NCBI GenBank assembly: GCA_030549495.1
Contig: JAUIRK010000570.1
Location: 413,501-477,500 of the forward strand
Source of the DNA: Nectonema munidae
Lineage: Eukaryota > Nematomorpha > Nectonematoida > Nectonematidae
Reading direction: 5' to 3'
Length of the DNA stretch: 64,000 nt
The position numbers were made by a program, and so were the translations under genes. The notes beneath the pieces are model-generated. The model was not told where the DNA came from, ran no database searches, and was given only the letters and a program-made list of their open reading frames with translations. This document shows, in pieces, positions 28,901 to 40,900 of this stretch; positions within the stretch are counted from its first letter, which is position 1; every line of letters starts with the position of its first letter.

Positions 28901-31900
28901 TATCGTTATATTCTTTTTATTGTAAGAACTTTCAAAGAAAAGTGTGAGAAGAAAAAAACAACCATTTTCATATATGGTATATAAAGTGAAGGTATGCATA
29001 CTTGATACTTAACAACACTGGTTCTGTAGTTCATAACTTCAAAATCTTCAGCGCCAAAGTACTTAACTGTTTCAAAGTTCAACAAGGAATCCGTGGCCAA
29101 GGATTTTGCTTCATTATCGCTTAGGTTCATTCTGCGGCGAATAGTCGTTCTCCACTCTGTGATTAAGATGGTTAGCGCTGATCAAATATGCAAAGGAAGA
29201 ACATTCAACTTTCAGAAATAATGGGAGCAAAAATTCGAGATACCTATGTAAGTGATTACTACAATCAGCATGATGACGGCATACAATGCTTTGAACGCAA
29301 TAGATAAAAAGACGATGGCGACAATGATATCCAATATTGCCGGAAGAATTTGAAATAAAACATATCTTAAATAAAATTAAGCAAATTTATAAAATTAAAA
29401 AATATATATTTACACTCTTGGAAATGATGGTATAAAATCTATTACATTTTCATTGTCTCTAACTTAGATTTATATTCACTAAAATTATAAATGTTGAGCT
29501 GGAGGACTGTCACAGAGATATTTACAAAAATTAGAAAGTGATTCCTAAAATAAAATATATTGAAAAATAGGAATTAAAATGATGCATTCAAAATTTTATT
29601 AAACTTTTTTTTCAAAATTTTTTTTGAAGATCAATAACATATTTTCCTATTTTTCAATAAGCCCCGGGTGCAAAATAGCTCGCTTTTCTTTTTCGCTAGT
29701 GAAATATTTTTTTAATACAAGCTTTATCAGAAGCAGAAAGGATTTAGGCATGAAAATTGTATACAGCGTTCAGTTAGCATAAAAAATTTGAGGAAATTTT
29801 AACAAATATTTAAAAGATATCATTTTTGAAGAAAAACGAGAAATTTCAATATAAGTGATCATTATTGAATTTGTATATTTGATTTTTAAATCAGCAAACT
29901 TGGATAAATTTTAGATAAAAAATTCACGAGCAAAATTTTTATCACATATAAAAAAAATAAATATGAAAAAGTTGCAAACAAAAAATATTTATATTACAAA
30001 ACATATTTGAAGCAGAGGCGCACATTGGAGCATCGGGTAATAATGATGGTGTGTTCCTTGGACAGAAATTCTTTTATAATAAACTTTGAAAATTGTAATA
30101 AATAAAAAAGTTTGCCCCCCATAAGCCCAACCCCCAAAATTTTGAGGATGTGAGCCTGTGATTTGAAGCTAAAAATTTCCTAGATTATGAGCAATGTCAT
30201 TAGATACAATTGATCATTTGAAAGTGTAAAATTATCACGGCAAAATGAACTCATTTTTGGAATTAAAGTGCAATATAATTTTTAACCCCTTTTTCTTAAA
30301 CCTAAAATAATTAATAGGTTACACCCAGGTGCCTAGCCATATATAAACAAGTTGATCACCTAAACGAGAGATTCCCAGATCGAGGACCCTAATGCATTAA
30401 AGTAAGTGTTTTCCTAAACTTTTTCATCCAATTACTCAAATTTGATTTTTCATATTTTGTAAGCATGAAGCTAAATGAAGTGCAATAAATATCTAGGTTA
30501 GAGAAAGAGCAAATCTAACATCATTTGAAACACCTACACGAGTCCCTTCGTTTTTTTCATTTCACGGCTGTTGAAAATCCCAATCACACAAATATCAACA
30601 CTGAAATTGATAAAACAATAATTTTTACACTGTTGCCTCCCCATTGTTATGACACAAAATGATACGCGGAGCAAAATATACAGAAAAATGAGTATAAATA
30701 CAATTTTAGAAGTATTGGTTTTTATAGTTTCCTCAAGTTATGTTTCTTTCACATCGTCTAAAGTTTATAAAAGAAAATATTTTCTATCCAAAAAAACTTA
30801 TAAATAAAAATGAAAAAATCATTTCGCATCAATCAAAATAAACCCTATTGAGTACCAAACAAAGCACACGACTTTAGTAATTCCTATTTAGTTGCATTGA
30901 AAGTAAGGGTTCGCTGCGTTTCCTTTGGTAACATAGGTCTTAAAACAGTATAGATTTGAAGGAAATGGAAGAAGTTATATGGGTGAAAAAGGAAGCGCTA
31001 GTGTAGCAGGTGAATCAACTAAGATTTAGATTTGTTTACTCAAGAAGATTGTTAATACTATTTGTTCCTCGATCCATTATGCGTAAAACTTCTCCTGTTT
31101 TGCGCTTCAGATGCCATTGCATTGAAAGTGTGTGCAAGTGTTCAAGCAATTTGACCTATTGAATCATTAAAGATGTAAATAAGGATTTCCAAGGATGCGA
31201 AAATTTAAAGACACCTGAATTTCTCGTGTAGAAAATTGTTGGACTTTGATCCAAATAAATTTGCGCAAGTTGTTCAATAAACCACTGACTAAAGATGAAA
31301 TGATAGAGAATAAGAAAAACGAAAAGATAATAATAAATCAGCACACTCTTTTTTATATTAGAAGAAAAAACATTGTAGAAATAAGTTCATTCAAATCTAC
31401 CCCAAAAATTTCAAATGCTAAAAATCATTTTACCTCCGGTAATGCCTTGACATAATTTCAGCGCAATAAATATCAAGATGATTCTCCAACAAAATTCGGA
31501 AAGCGTTAGCTTTTCAACTAAAATAAAAGAAGATTGACTTTAAAAAATATGTAGAATGAATAGAAGACACAAATACAAAAAAGGGCAACTCATTTTCACA
31601 ATTTTCCCTTTAATTTATTATTATTTAAAACCCCACATTGCATTTTGATATTTGAATGTTTCACTCATTTAACCGGTTAACGGCCAGAGTCGACTTTACA
31701 AAAATAAAATCCTTACATTAGATATTGTCTGATTATTCTGGTAGTTGACGGGTTAAGCTAAGAAATTTGTAATGGGAAATTATGTATGTTTCGATAATCT
31801 TTTTAAGAACCTTAACGTGTCTTCATAGATAGGAAGCATACACTATAATTTCAAATTTACACGTTCATAGCCATTATTCATTTAAAGAAAGCATTCAAAT

Positions 31901-34900
31901 GCATTTTAAAAAACCAATTTCTTACTTAACCGCTTGAAAACCAGAATTTTAAAGATTAATCTGCTTTCATTTTCAAAATAAGTGTATAAATATAAATCAT
32001 TTTAAATATATAATATTCGAGTGCTGAAAAATCTAAACTAGCAAGAAAACTTGTCCATTTACGTTGTAAATCACCTTAAATTTATCTGCACTTTTAGGTC
32101 ATTCATGTGTGCTTCCAATCTATTTTAACTATAATTTATCTATTCATTTAGTTTTACTTTAGTTCATTTTGAGCCTGAATGGCTGTTAGACTGTACCTTT
32201 CAGCTTAACAGTTGAAATTCAGGGGTTCGATCCTGAAGGGTCTCGACTCTAAACGACAAAATCACGAAACTGTGATTAACCACCTTCAAGCAAGTCAAAA
32301 AAAATTTGAAAAAATTAAAAATCTAATTATAAATAAAATAGAGTTATATTCGATAAAAGGTTAGTTCTCCAATGAATAAATGGTTAAACCAAAAAAGGTT
32401 GAAGAGCTCTTACTATCTTGTTGATTGAAATTACGAGGCTTCTTGATTATGATAAAATAGACGAAATTTTTATAGGTAATAGAGGAAATTTTACAGGATG
32501 AAAAAAGGGTTAAAAGCTTAAAATAATAATTTGAAATAGGCATTGTCATTTTTATATGCAAAAAAATTGAAATATAGTTTGAAATTATTTTATATAGAAA
32601 TTGCAGTTGTTTGGTTTGCATATGTGGGGGTGTGAGTAAGGTGGGTTAGATACTGGCTTCTGATAACTCAAGGTCTTGGGTTCGATCCCGCATCAAGCCT
32701 ACTTTCCTCATAGTTCGATACAAGCGGCGCAAGTGTGTCTTCTCGATGAAAACACCCAATGGACCTTTACCTATGTAGAAAGGCGGATTAATAAAAAGGC
32801 AATACAGATATCATAGGGCAATTCCACGATTGCGAAATTACACATTTTGCAGTTTCAATTACTTGCAACATCGGAATTACATCTGAAATAATAGAAGAAT
32901 ACAAAATACCAAGAAAAGTAAATAAAATAAGATTGTGATAAAATGGAAAATGAACGTTACTAAATAGATATAAAGTATTGAAAATGAAGTATATTTTTTT
33001 ATGATTGATTTTTGCTATATATTTACATCGTTAACCTACTAATTTACTAGAGTAAACTTCTTTATATCTTTTAAAAAAGTATTTGGCGCATAATTTATAG
33101 TATGAAGTCCTGTAGGGGTCACATAGTAAGTGTTGTGCGTACTAGGGAGTGTGCTAACATTCTTCCAGGAACTGTCCATCTTTTCTTCATCTTTTTTAAT
33201 CTCTTTAGGCGAAATGCAGTTAAGCTGTTTCACAACCTCACTTGCAACTTTAGCTTGGAGCGTGTTAATTACAAAAAATATTGAGTTTCTATACTACTGA
33301 TCTTTATTTCTGCTATTAAACAAGCCTCTTTTACTATCCCTTACCCCACTCTATTGGAGTTTCTAAGCCTGAAGAAAAATGCATAGCAAAAGAAGATACA
33401 GATCCATATTTCATACTAATCAACCATATAAAATATGTGTCTCTGAATCCAAAAATCTTTAATGATTTTTCATTTCATACCAAGTTATAAAGTTGGGTTG
33501 TGGAATTATGTAATTTCGTATTTGTTACGGGATTAGACTATTCACAATTCAATAACAATAATGTATATCGAAAATTAATATCAATTATATTCTGATACCT
33601 AAACTGTTACTTGATTGACTGCCATTTTACCAGAAAAATTATTTTTTGAGAAAATCTAATAATTTCACAAAGTTATTGGTTAGTGAATTACAAAATATGA
33701 TAAATTTTTATATGAGCATAAAAATAAAATATCATTATATTTGCTCTCTTTTGTGAAAAATACGATGAACTAATTTGTGATATGATCAATTTTTACAATC
33801 AACACTAGTCCATTTATGTTTTTTATAAAGCTACAAGTATTCTCAAATTTAGCATTTTCATTAGACATTAATTTTTAAAGCAAACTTTGCATACCACATC
33901 TTGGACATACAAATTTTTTTTTATATAATTCTAAATCTACACAAATAAACCTTCATTTAATACCACATTTACTTTAATCATTATGCTTTGAAAAAAATTG
34001 ATGTGCACCGTGGAATTGCAGCATAGAATTTTATATTGAAATACAGGTTTCAGCAGTTTGCCTTTTTATTTGGATACAGATAAATACCTGTATTATTCAG
34101 CTTTCGCCATTTTAAAGTGTTATAACTCCTTAAGAGGCGGTCAAATTAACATTAGCCCAGCGGGCACTTGTATTAGTTACGTGACTGGACACTATTTATA
34201 AATTTGAGCCTTGATGGAAGTATTAAATGTCAATAATTTAAAAGATATAAAGAAAATGAGGAGGTGCAAACACTTTTCCTGTGATCACTTTCTTGAAAGG
34301 AAAATCCTCACTCAATCTCAAGTAAATGTTACTTTTATTTGATTGATCTATTACGCTAATAATGGAACACCAACAACAACAACACAACATCAAGTGCAAC
34401 CCAATTAGAAAAGAAAGAAGCAAGAAGGATAAGTGTGTGTGTATACTTATAACTTTAGAGTAGATAGGAACGAAAAGATTAAGAACTCTTCCAGCGATCA
34501 GGAGGAGAAAAGAAACAAAAATTCGAAGTTGAAGCATGGGTGACTTTTTGGGCCAAATGAAGGGCAGGAAGACAGAAAAGGACCGGCAAAACATCATCCA
34601 TGTCGATATCGTTGTGGATGATGTACGACTTTGATTCAAAATTGGCTTAAAGAGACAAATTGATGAATTTTATTGAATCGTAAGCATTAGCGCACCTTAC
34701 ACTGGAATCTGAGAAGCTTGACTGCCTTGGCGCGTAGGAAAGGGCGGGCGCTTTAAATCCAAGAACAAAGAGAACAAAAGTGAGGGTGTAGCGAAGAGAG
34801 AAACAAACAAGCTGAATCGTATCTTGTGAACTAATGATAAGAAAAGAATTCGGAAAATTTATTTTACACCAAGATTAAACCACTTAATATCAATTACGCT

Positions 34901-37900
34901 AAAGTTATTGATGCTTAATGAAAAAGTAATAACGGCTTCAATCAATCACCTAAATATTTTCTCCAAAATCCTAAACGCCTTAACAGCAATAATGTCGTAT
35001 TTATACATCACTGAAAGGAGATAGTTTTCACTTAGTTATTATAATTAATATAATGAATACCCTAAACCCGTGTTTGTCGACCTTTTTTTACTCATGGACC
35101 TCTTTTTACTTCTTCTTTTCTTGGTGGACCCCCTCATAAAAATTGGACAAAAAAAAATTTATTTTAATATTTTTCACAAAATATCATTGTGGACCCCGAA
35201 TTTATAATATTTCGCCTGTGGACCCCCTGAATTATTATATGGACCATGTAGACCCCGGTTGAGAAACCCTGCCCTAAACTAATACCCGTTTTAGTTCGCG
35301 CAAAGCAGACGATTTGAATTTTTTGTGAAAATGCTATTTTTTGTACATAACTTTGTGAAAATTATTAGTTTTTAACAATGGAGCATACATAAAAATGCCT
35401 CCATAGTTCTACCCACTATGTGGTTATGTATATAAATATCATAATATATAAAGATTTGATATTTTGTAAAAATTTCATTCAAAACAAAATAAAAAGTATC
35501 GTGTAACTTTATTCTCAAAAACAGAACTTTTCTTGAAACCTAAGTAATCAAACTATATAAACACTCAATTTTACACGGTGTTTTCATGTTCATAAAAAAC
35601 AATCTTGTTTTCTCTTCAAAGTTTGATTTGCAATCTAGGCACCATTGAAAAAAATTGAGCTTCATCTTGACGTTTCCTTGAGAAACGAAGTTATGAAAAA
35701 AAGAAAAATTATAAACTCAAAAAGATAAATTCGTTTGCACAAACCCTAAGATTTTTTGGATTATAATTAAAAATCAAAAAAATTTTCCTAAAGTTTTTCT
35801 ATAAAACCTAAATTTTAAAGTTTGGTGAAAATTCTTCTCAAAAAAACAAATATATCTAAACTCTAAAAATTTTAAAAATTAACACTATCTAGTTAGTGGG
35901 TATACGTATGGTGTATACTTACTATGGTAATCGGATAAAGGTATAATATATAGCCAAAGGATCTAAAGATGCAAAACGTGATGAGTTGTGAATTTTTGTA
36001 TTATAGACCTGCTGAGTTAAACCTTTACTTTTACATTAATAACTAAAAAAAAATTCGAACAAATTTGGAGATATGCAATATACATAACTATAGTAAATTA
36101 TATCTATGCAAAATTTGAAAAATTTTGTTTTGTAGTTTTTTTGCAAATGACCTACGATAAAAGTGGTGGGTATATCGTCATATATACATATTGTTATACA
36201 TATATATAAATATATCACTTTTTTTCGTAATATGTGATGTAATATCTCAAAAGTTGTTGAAATTTTTTTTAATTTTAATATAATAGTTCCATTTTTATAT
36301 ATTAACAGCTCTGCAAAGTTTGGTTAGTCTACATTTTGCTGAAAAAAAGTTTTATTTATAATTTCTTAAAGTTTTTACAAAAAGATATATATATATTTGG
36401 TTCTAGCTTCTTCAGCATATAAAATGCCTCCGAAGCTGCCAAGCTATCGATATCATATGACGTAGTTCAAATCCTACTTATATATCTCTATTATTTACAC
36501 TACGTCACCTAATCCCCCATCCATCATAGATTATTATATATCACCATCAAACTAGACTGATTTATTCATTGCCAATAGCTACAAGGCAAAATAACACGTA
36601 GCCGCCCTGCTAGATAGCAATAAAGTAATGAGCCGTTGTGGTAGGTAGTGTTGATAGAAGTTTGCATACTATGTATGCTGCTATCATGACTTCGACTCTT
36701 GAGTCGAATGTGCAAGCCTGGCTGATGAGTTTTTAGGCTAAACATGTCCTGTGTAAAGTACGCGTTGAATATTTTCATCTCTCTCTCTCTATATATATAT
36801 ATCCATATAAGGGGCGCATATTACGGTGTGTTTGTTGCCCCATATTTTTGAAAAAAAACTGTACTTTTTTTGGTGATGCAAATACACATCAAAAATATGA
36901 ATTTAAAGTTTCATCCAATTTTAAATAGTTTCAGGTGTTGCACAAACCAAGTTTATCATTTTATATTTTAAGATAGATGGCGTTAAAATTTTACTTAAAT
37001 GTATTGACAAAGCTAAAAAGTATTCCATTTTTATAGAGAAAACATTACAATTGAAATACGTTATATTTTATTAGTTTAAAGCCATTTTGACCAGGGTTAA
37101 TTTCTTTGATTAGGAAATTTCACCTTTTTTCAATACAAGCCAGCCGAATGAATGTAATCAGAAGCCAATTTTATTCCTCTTTCCGCATTATCATTTACTA
37201 CAAAAATATTTGAGACAACTTCACTGTTATCGATAAAAGCTTTATTTTTTCCCCATTTTCGATTTCTAAATGTAGAAAACTCTCATCCAAATTTAGATAT
37301 TTAAAAAAAGACCATGAAGAGCTTTCAGCTAAAGTATGTAATTCTACTTTTTTTTAAAGAGCTTTTTTTTTTGGAAATACAGGTTTTCCATATCCTGTTC
37401 CAAATCTTATACTAAAGTTGTAGTCCTTTTTAAAAGATTTTATAGTTTCAACAATTTTTCCTTTTTGATAAAGTTCCACTTTTTCAATGAAAAGAAATAT
37501 TCATATGAAAACTTCAGTTATACCAAAGATGAATCATAAAAATCTTTTTAGCAGAAGCTATCTTTGGCATTTCTTCTCCCAAAAGTGAATTTATAAGATT
37601 TAAATCATTAGCAACTTTATCTTCAACACTGTTTGTAGTAAACCACCATGGCAAATAAATAATTAAAGACACAAATATTTGTGGAAAGTATTATTTTTTT
37701 CATTTTTCCTACCGTTAAAAATTTTTAGGTATACCCTGAATTATATTTTTCAGCATAACAATTTTTAAACTATAAATAATTTTTATCGTCCATCCGGCTT
37801 TATTAACAGAGCCGGGTAATCTAATTTTAATAAAACTTTTCTCACCATCAAGTTACATTCGACTTAAAAGGAGTAGTTCTTTATAATCTGACGGAACGTA

Positions 37901-40900
37901 CTTTTCTTTACAAAAATAAATTTTAGTTTTATCGTTTTCAGCTCCATTGAAAGTATAATTTGTTCACTCATTTAAATATAACTTTTTGAATTCTTTTCTG
38001 AATTTATTAAAAAACTCATACTCTTGTCCAGATCTCCTAATTTCTAAATGTGCATTTTTCTTAGTGGCTAAAAAATGAAATATGACGACTCACACTTGAA
38101 ATTTCGTTTTACTGCATTAACGTCTGGTGGGGAAGAGGAACATAAGCGTCTTTTGTGTTCTGAAGTGTTAGCATCCACTTTTCCAAAGCCCGTCAAGTGA
38201 CGCTTGTGCTGGTAGTGAAGCACTCAAGTGAATGGAGAGAACACTTCGAGGAATGTTTTTGTAAAATATTAAGTATGCTATGAAAAGTTTCAAAAAAATC
38301 TGTAGTAAAGTTCCACAACATAGCAGAACAGTTGATACCATGCTGCAAAGATATATTGAATGTGCTAAGAAGTTCTGAAGTTGTAAAGTAGAAGCATGTA
38401 TTCCTGTCAAACGATACCGTTAGAAGGCTAATAGGATAGATGTCTGATGGCATGTCAGACGTGGTTTTATTGATTCGGAATTCGCTTTTCAACTTTTTTG
38501 CTCAGATTGATGAAACGATCGAAGCTGCAAACTTATCTCAGCCTTGCGTTTACGTACAATATGTATATGACAAGAACCACAATTTTTTATTTTGCGAAAC
38601 TCATCATTAGAACAACTGCAAGAGAAACATTTGACGAAGTGATAAAATTTTTACAGCACATGGTATTAAGTCGGAATCTAGGTAAACAAAAATCTCCAGA
38701 TCTAATCGGTACCCAGTGCGCCGAGCCATAAAACCATACCCGATGAGTTGAAAAATGTTTTCAATGAAGTCATTAAACTTTTTTGTTTTCAGATTTAAAT
38801 AACTCTTGCTGCACTCAAACGTGAGATGGCATTCCAAAGGAAAATTTTCCAAGAGAAACTATGGAAAGAAATCCAGCAATTTCTGCGTTTATGTCCTGGA
38901 GGCAATAAAACACCATGTAGCATATCTTAGCTAAGAAATTTCTTCTTATTTTCCTAACCTACAAAAATTTGAAAAATATTATCAATTGATCAAAGGCCGA
39001 TTTATAATCTCGATTAATAATCTGGTCTCAGAAGACTTCTTAATTTAAGAACAGTTAATTAATTTGGTTAATGATTAAGGAGGTGTAAAACATGTTTTTC
39101 TGAAATATCTCATAGCGATTTTTCGATTGAAATGGGAGAGTCCTATGCTTGCAAAGATTGCTCTGAAAGTTGATTCGATTTGCCACTACATATGAGTGTG
39201 AGCAAGCGTTTTTTATGCTACTTGCAATTGAAACCAAATCCCGAAACAGACTGGAAGTGAGTAATGATATGATAGTTGCATTGGTCAAAATAGACAAACT
39301 CGTTTAGACACAGATGCATCCAGTCCATTGAGATTTGGATTGTTCAGACAATTTTTGAATAGACAATTATGACAATTTTTTAGTAAAGTGTTTATATGTT
39401 GATTTATTTTTTTTAAATGAGACATCGAGCTATTAAAAATTATACTTAGACAGCTCCACCGAAATTTTTTAGAAAGTTTGTGAATAACTCGTCAAGCTCA
39501 ACAAGGGAACAAAATCATTCATATATGATAGATCACTACTCATCCCATGTAATTTACCTTATTGCAATTTACCAGTTATTGAAACGGATGCTCACAGTCT
39601 ATCTGTATAGCCTATTAGAAATGCTCTACTCTAACCAAGTAAAGGTTTTATACCATGACTAAAAATGATCCCTTTTGTAAATCTTTATGAAATAGAATTT
39701 TTGGTAGAGCTGATTTTATATCTGGTGTTCGAAGGTTAAAAATATCTTGGTCTTCTAAAGACAATATGGAAAGGGTTGTATTAGAAGACTCATTTGCAAT
39801 ACAAACAGACCTCATGTATGCGACAGTAGATTATTCGACAATCCCGTTATCTGATACAATATTGAGCTAAATGATTTTTCTTAGCCTCTCGTCTCACTAA
39901 TTGTCAACAAGCTTGGTTCATATCAAATGAACTCGCATTGTTGCTTAAAATTAAAATTTTTAGCAACGAAATATTACCAGGCTTGATTAGTAACACAGAA
40001 AAACGAAGAATCGTCTCATATAATCTTTATATTCTACCTACACATATATTCAGTGAAAAGTAAATTATTTGAACATTTATTTAGGATATGGGTCTATGAA
40101 TTGACAGGTATGTAGCCGTGAATTTAAATTTGGCAATTTTAAATAGAAATTGAAGGTTTAAAATTTTGGAAAAAATATTCTACAAACTTTACATTTATAT
40201 GAATTAGATATTCCAATCCACGCTATAAATTACAAAATGAAATTATTTGAAGAAAGCTTTATTAACCAAAATTTTAAACAAAGTTAAAAACATTGCCAAC
40301 TATTCTAAGAAATCTTGATTAAGAAAACTAAAACATTAAATAAAACGAATATCTAAAGATAAAGAAGCTATATATTATATATTTTGATTTCTCGAATAAG
40401 ACTAGATAAAGATTTTTACATCAGATATACACCAAAAATCGCCTGATAAAAACTCATTGAGAAAGAAAGCATACGATGATAGAAAAGCAATGCCTGAACG
40501 GCTTTTAAAACATTAAACGTAGACGATTTTATTTTTGTAGTCGAAATTAGGCGACTCTGGTCGTTAAGCAGTTAATATAACTGCATCAAATATAGTAGGA
40601 AGCAGTGGCGGATCCAAGGGGGGGGGGGGCTCATGGGCCTAAAAATACATTTTATAGCCCTTCCCCCCCTATGAAAAATGGCTTCGAAAATTACCCTTAC
40701 TCATTTTGCTTTTTCCTAAAACAATACTTGTTGGTTGTTGATTACATGTTAAAAATATGAAAAGATAGGTAACTAGTGATTCTAAAAGACATAATACACC
40801 TGCCGTATTCTCTGAAAACTCTTAGCAAAATTGCAAAAAAATTAAAGATTCCCACCCCCCCCCCTATAAGAAATTTCTGGATCCGCCACTGGTAGGAACT

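Larger units (their letters stand above)
31518..34446. other. ABCB6 intron 3
   Basis: An intron of 2.9 kb carrying the two SINE heads listed separately. The rest is AT-rich with no recognised coding motif. Confidence 0.5.

Noticed and set aside
29366-31433. Apparent loss of a conserved ABCB6 segment between exons 4 and 7
   Set aside because: On closer reading two short exons (31215-31288 and 31040-31155) supply it in phase; likewise exon 2 (34701-34830) supplies the last TMD0 helix.
34238-34446. Extension of the exon 3 open frame into a longer C-terminal hydrophobic run
   Set aside because: It reads intron sequence; the GTATAC donor at 34446 gives an in-phase join with exon 4.
36700-36760. 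CTGATGAG followed by a short hairpin and TAAAC, resembling a hammerhead ribozyme core
   Set aside because: The second core segment reads TAAA instead of GAAA, and helices II and III do not pair convincingly. Probably chance within the SINE-like segment.
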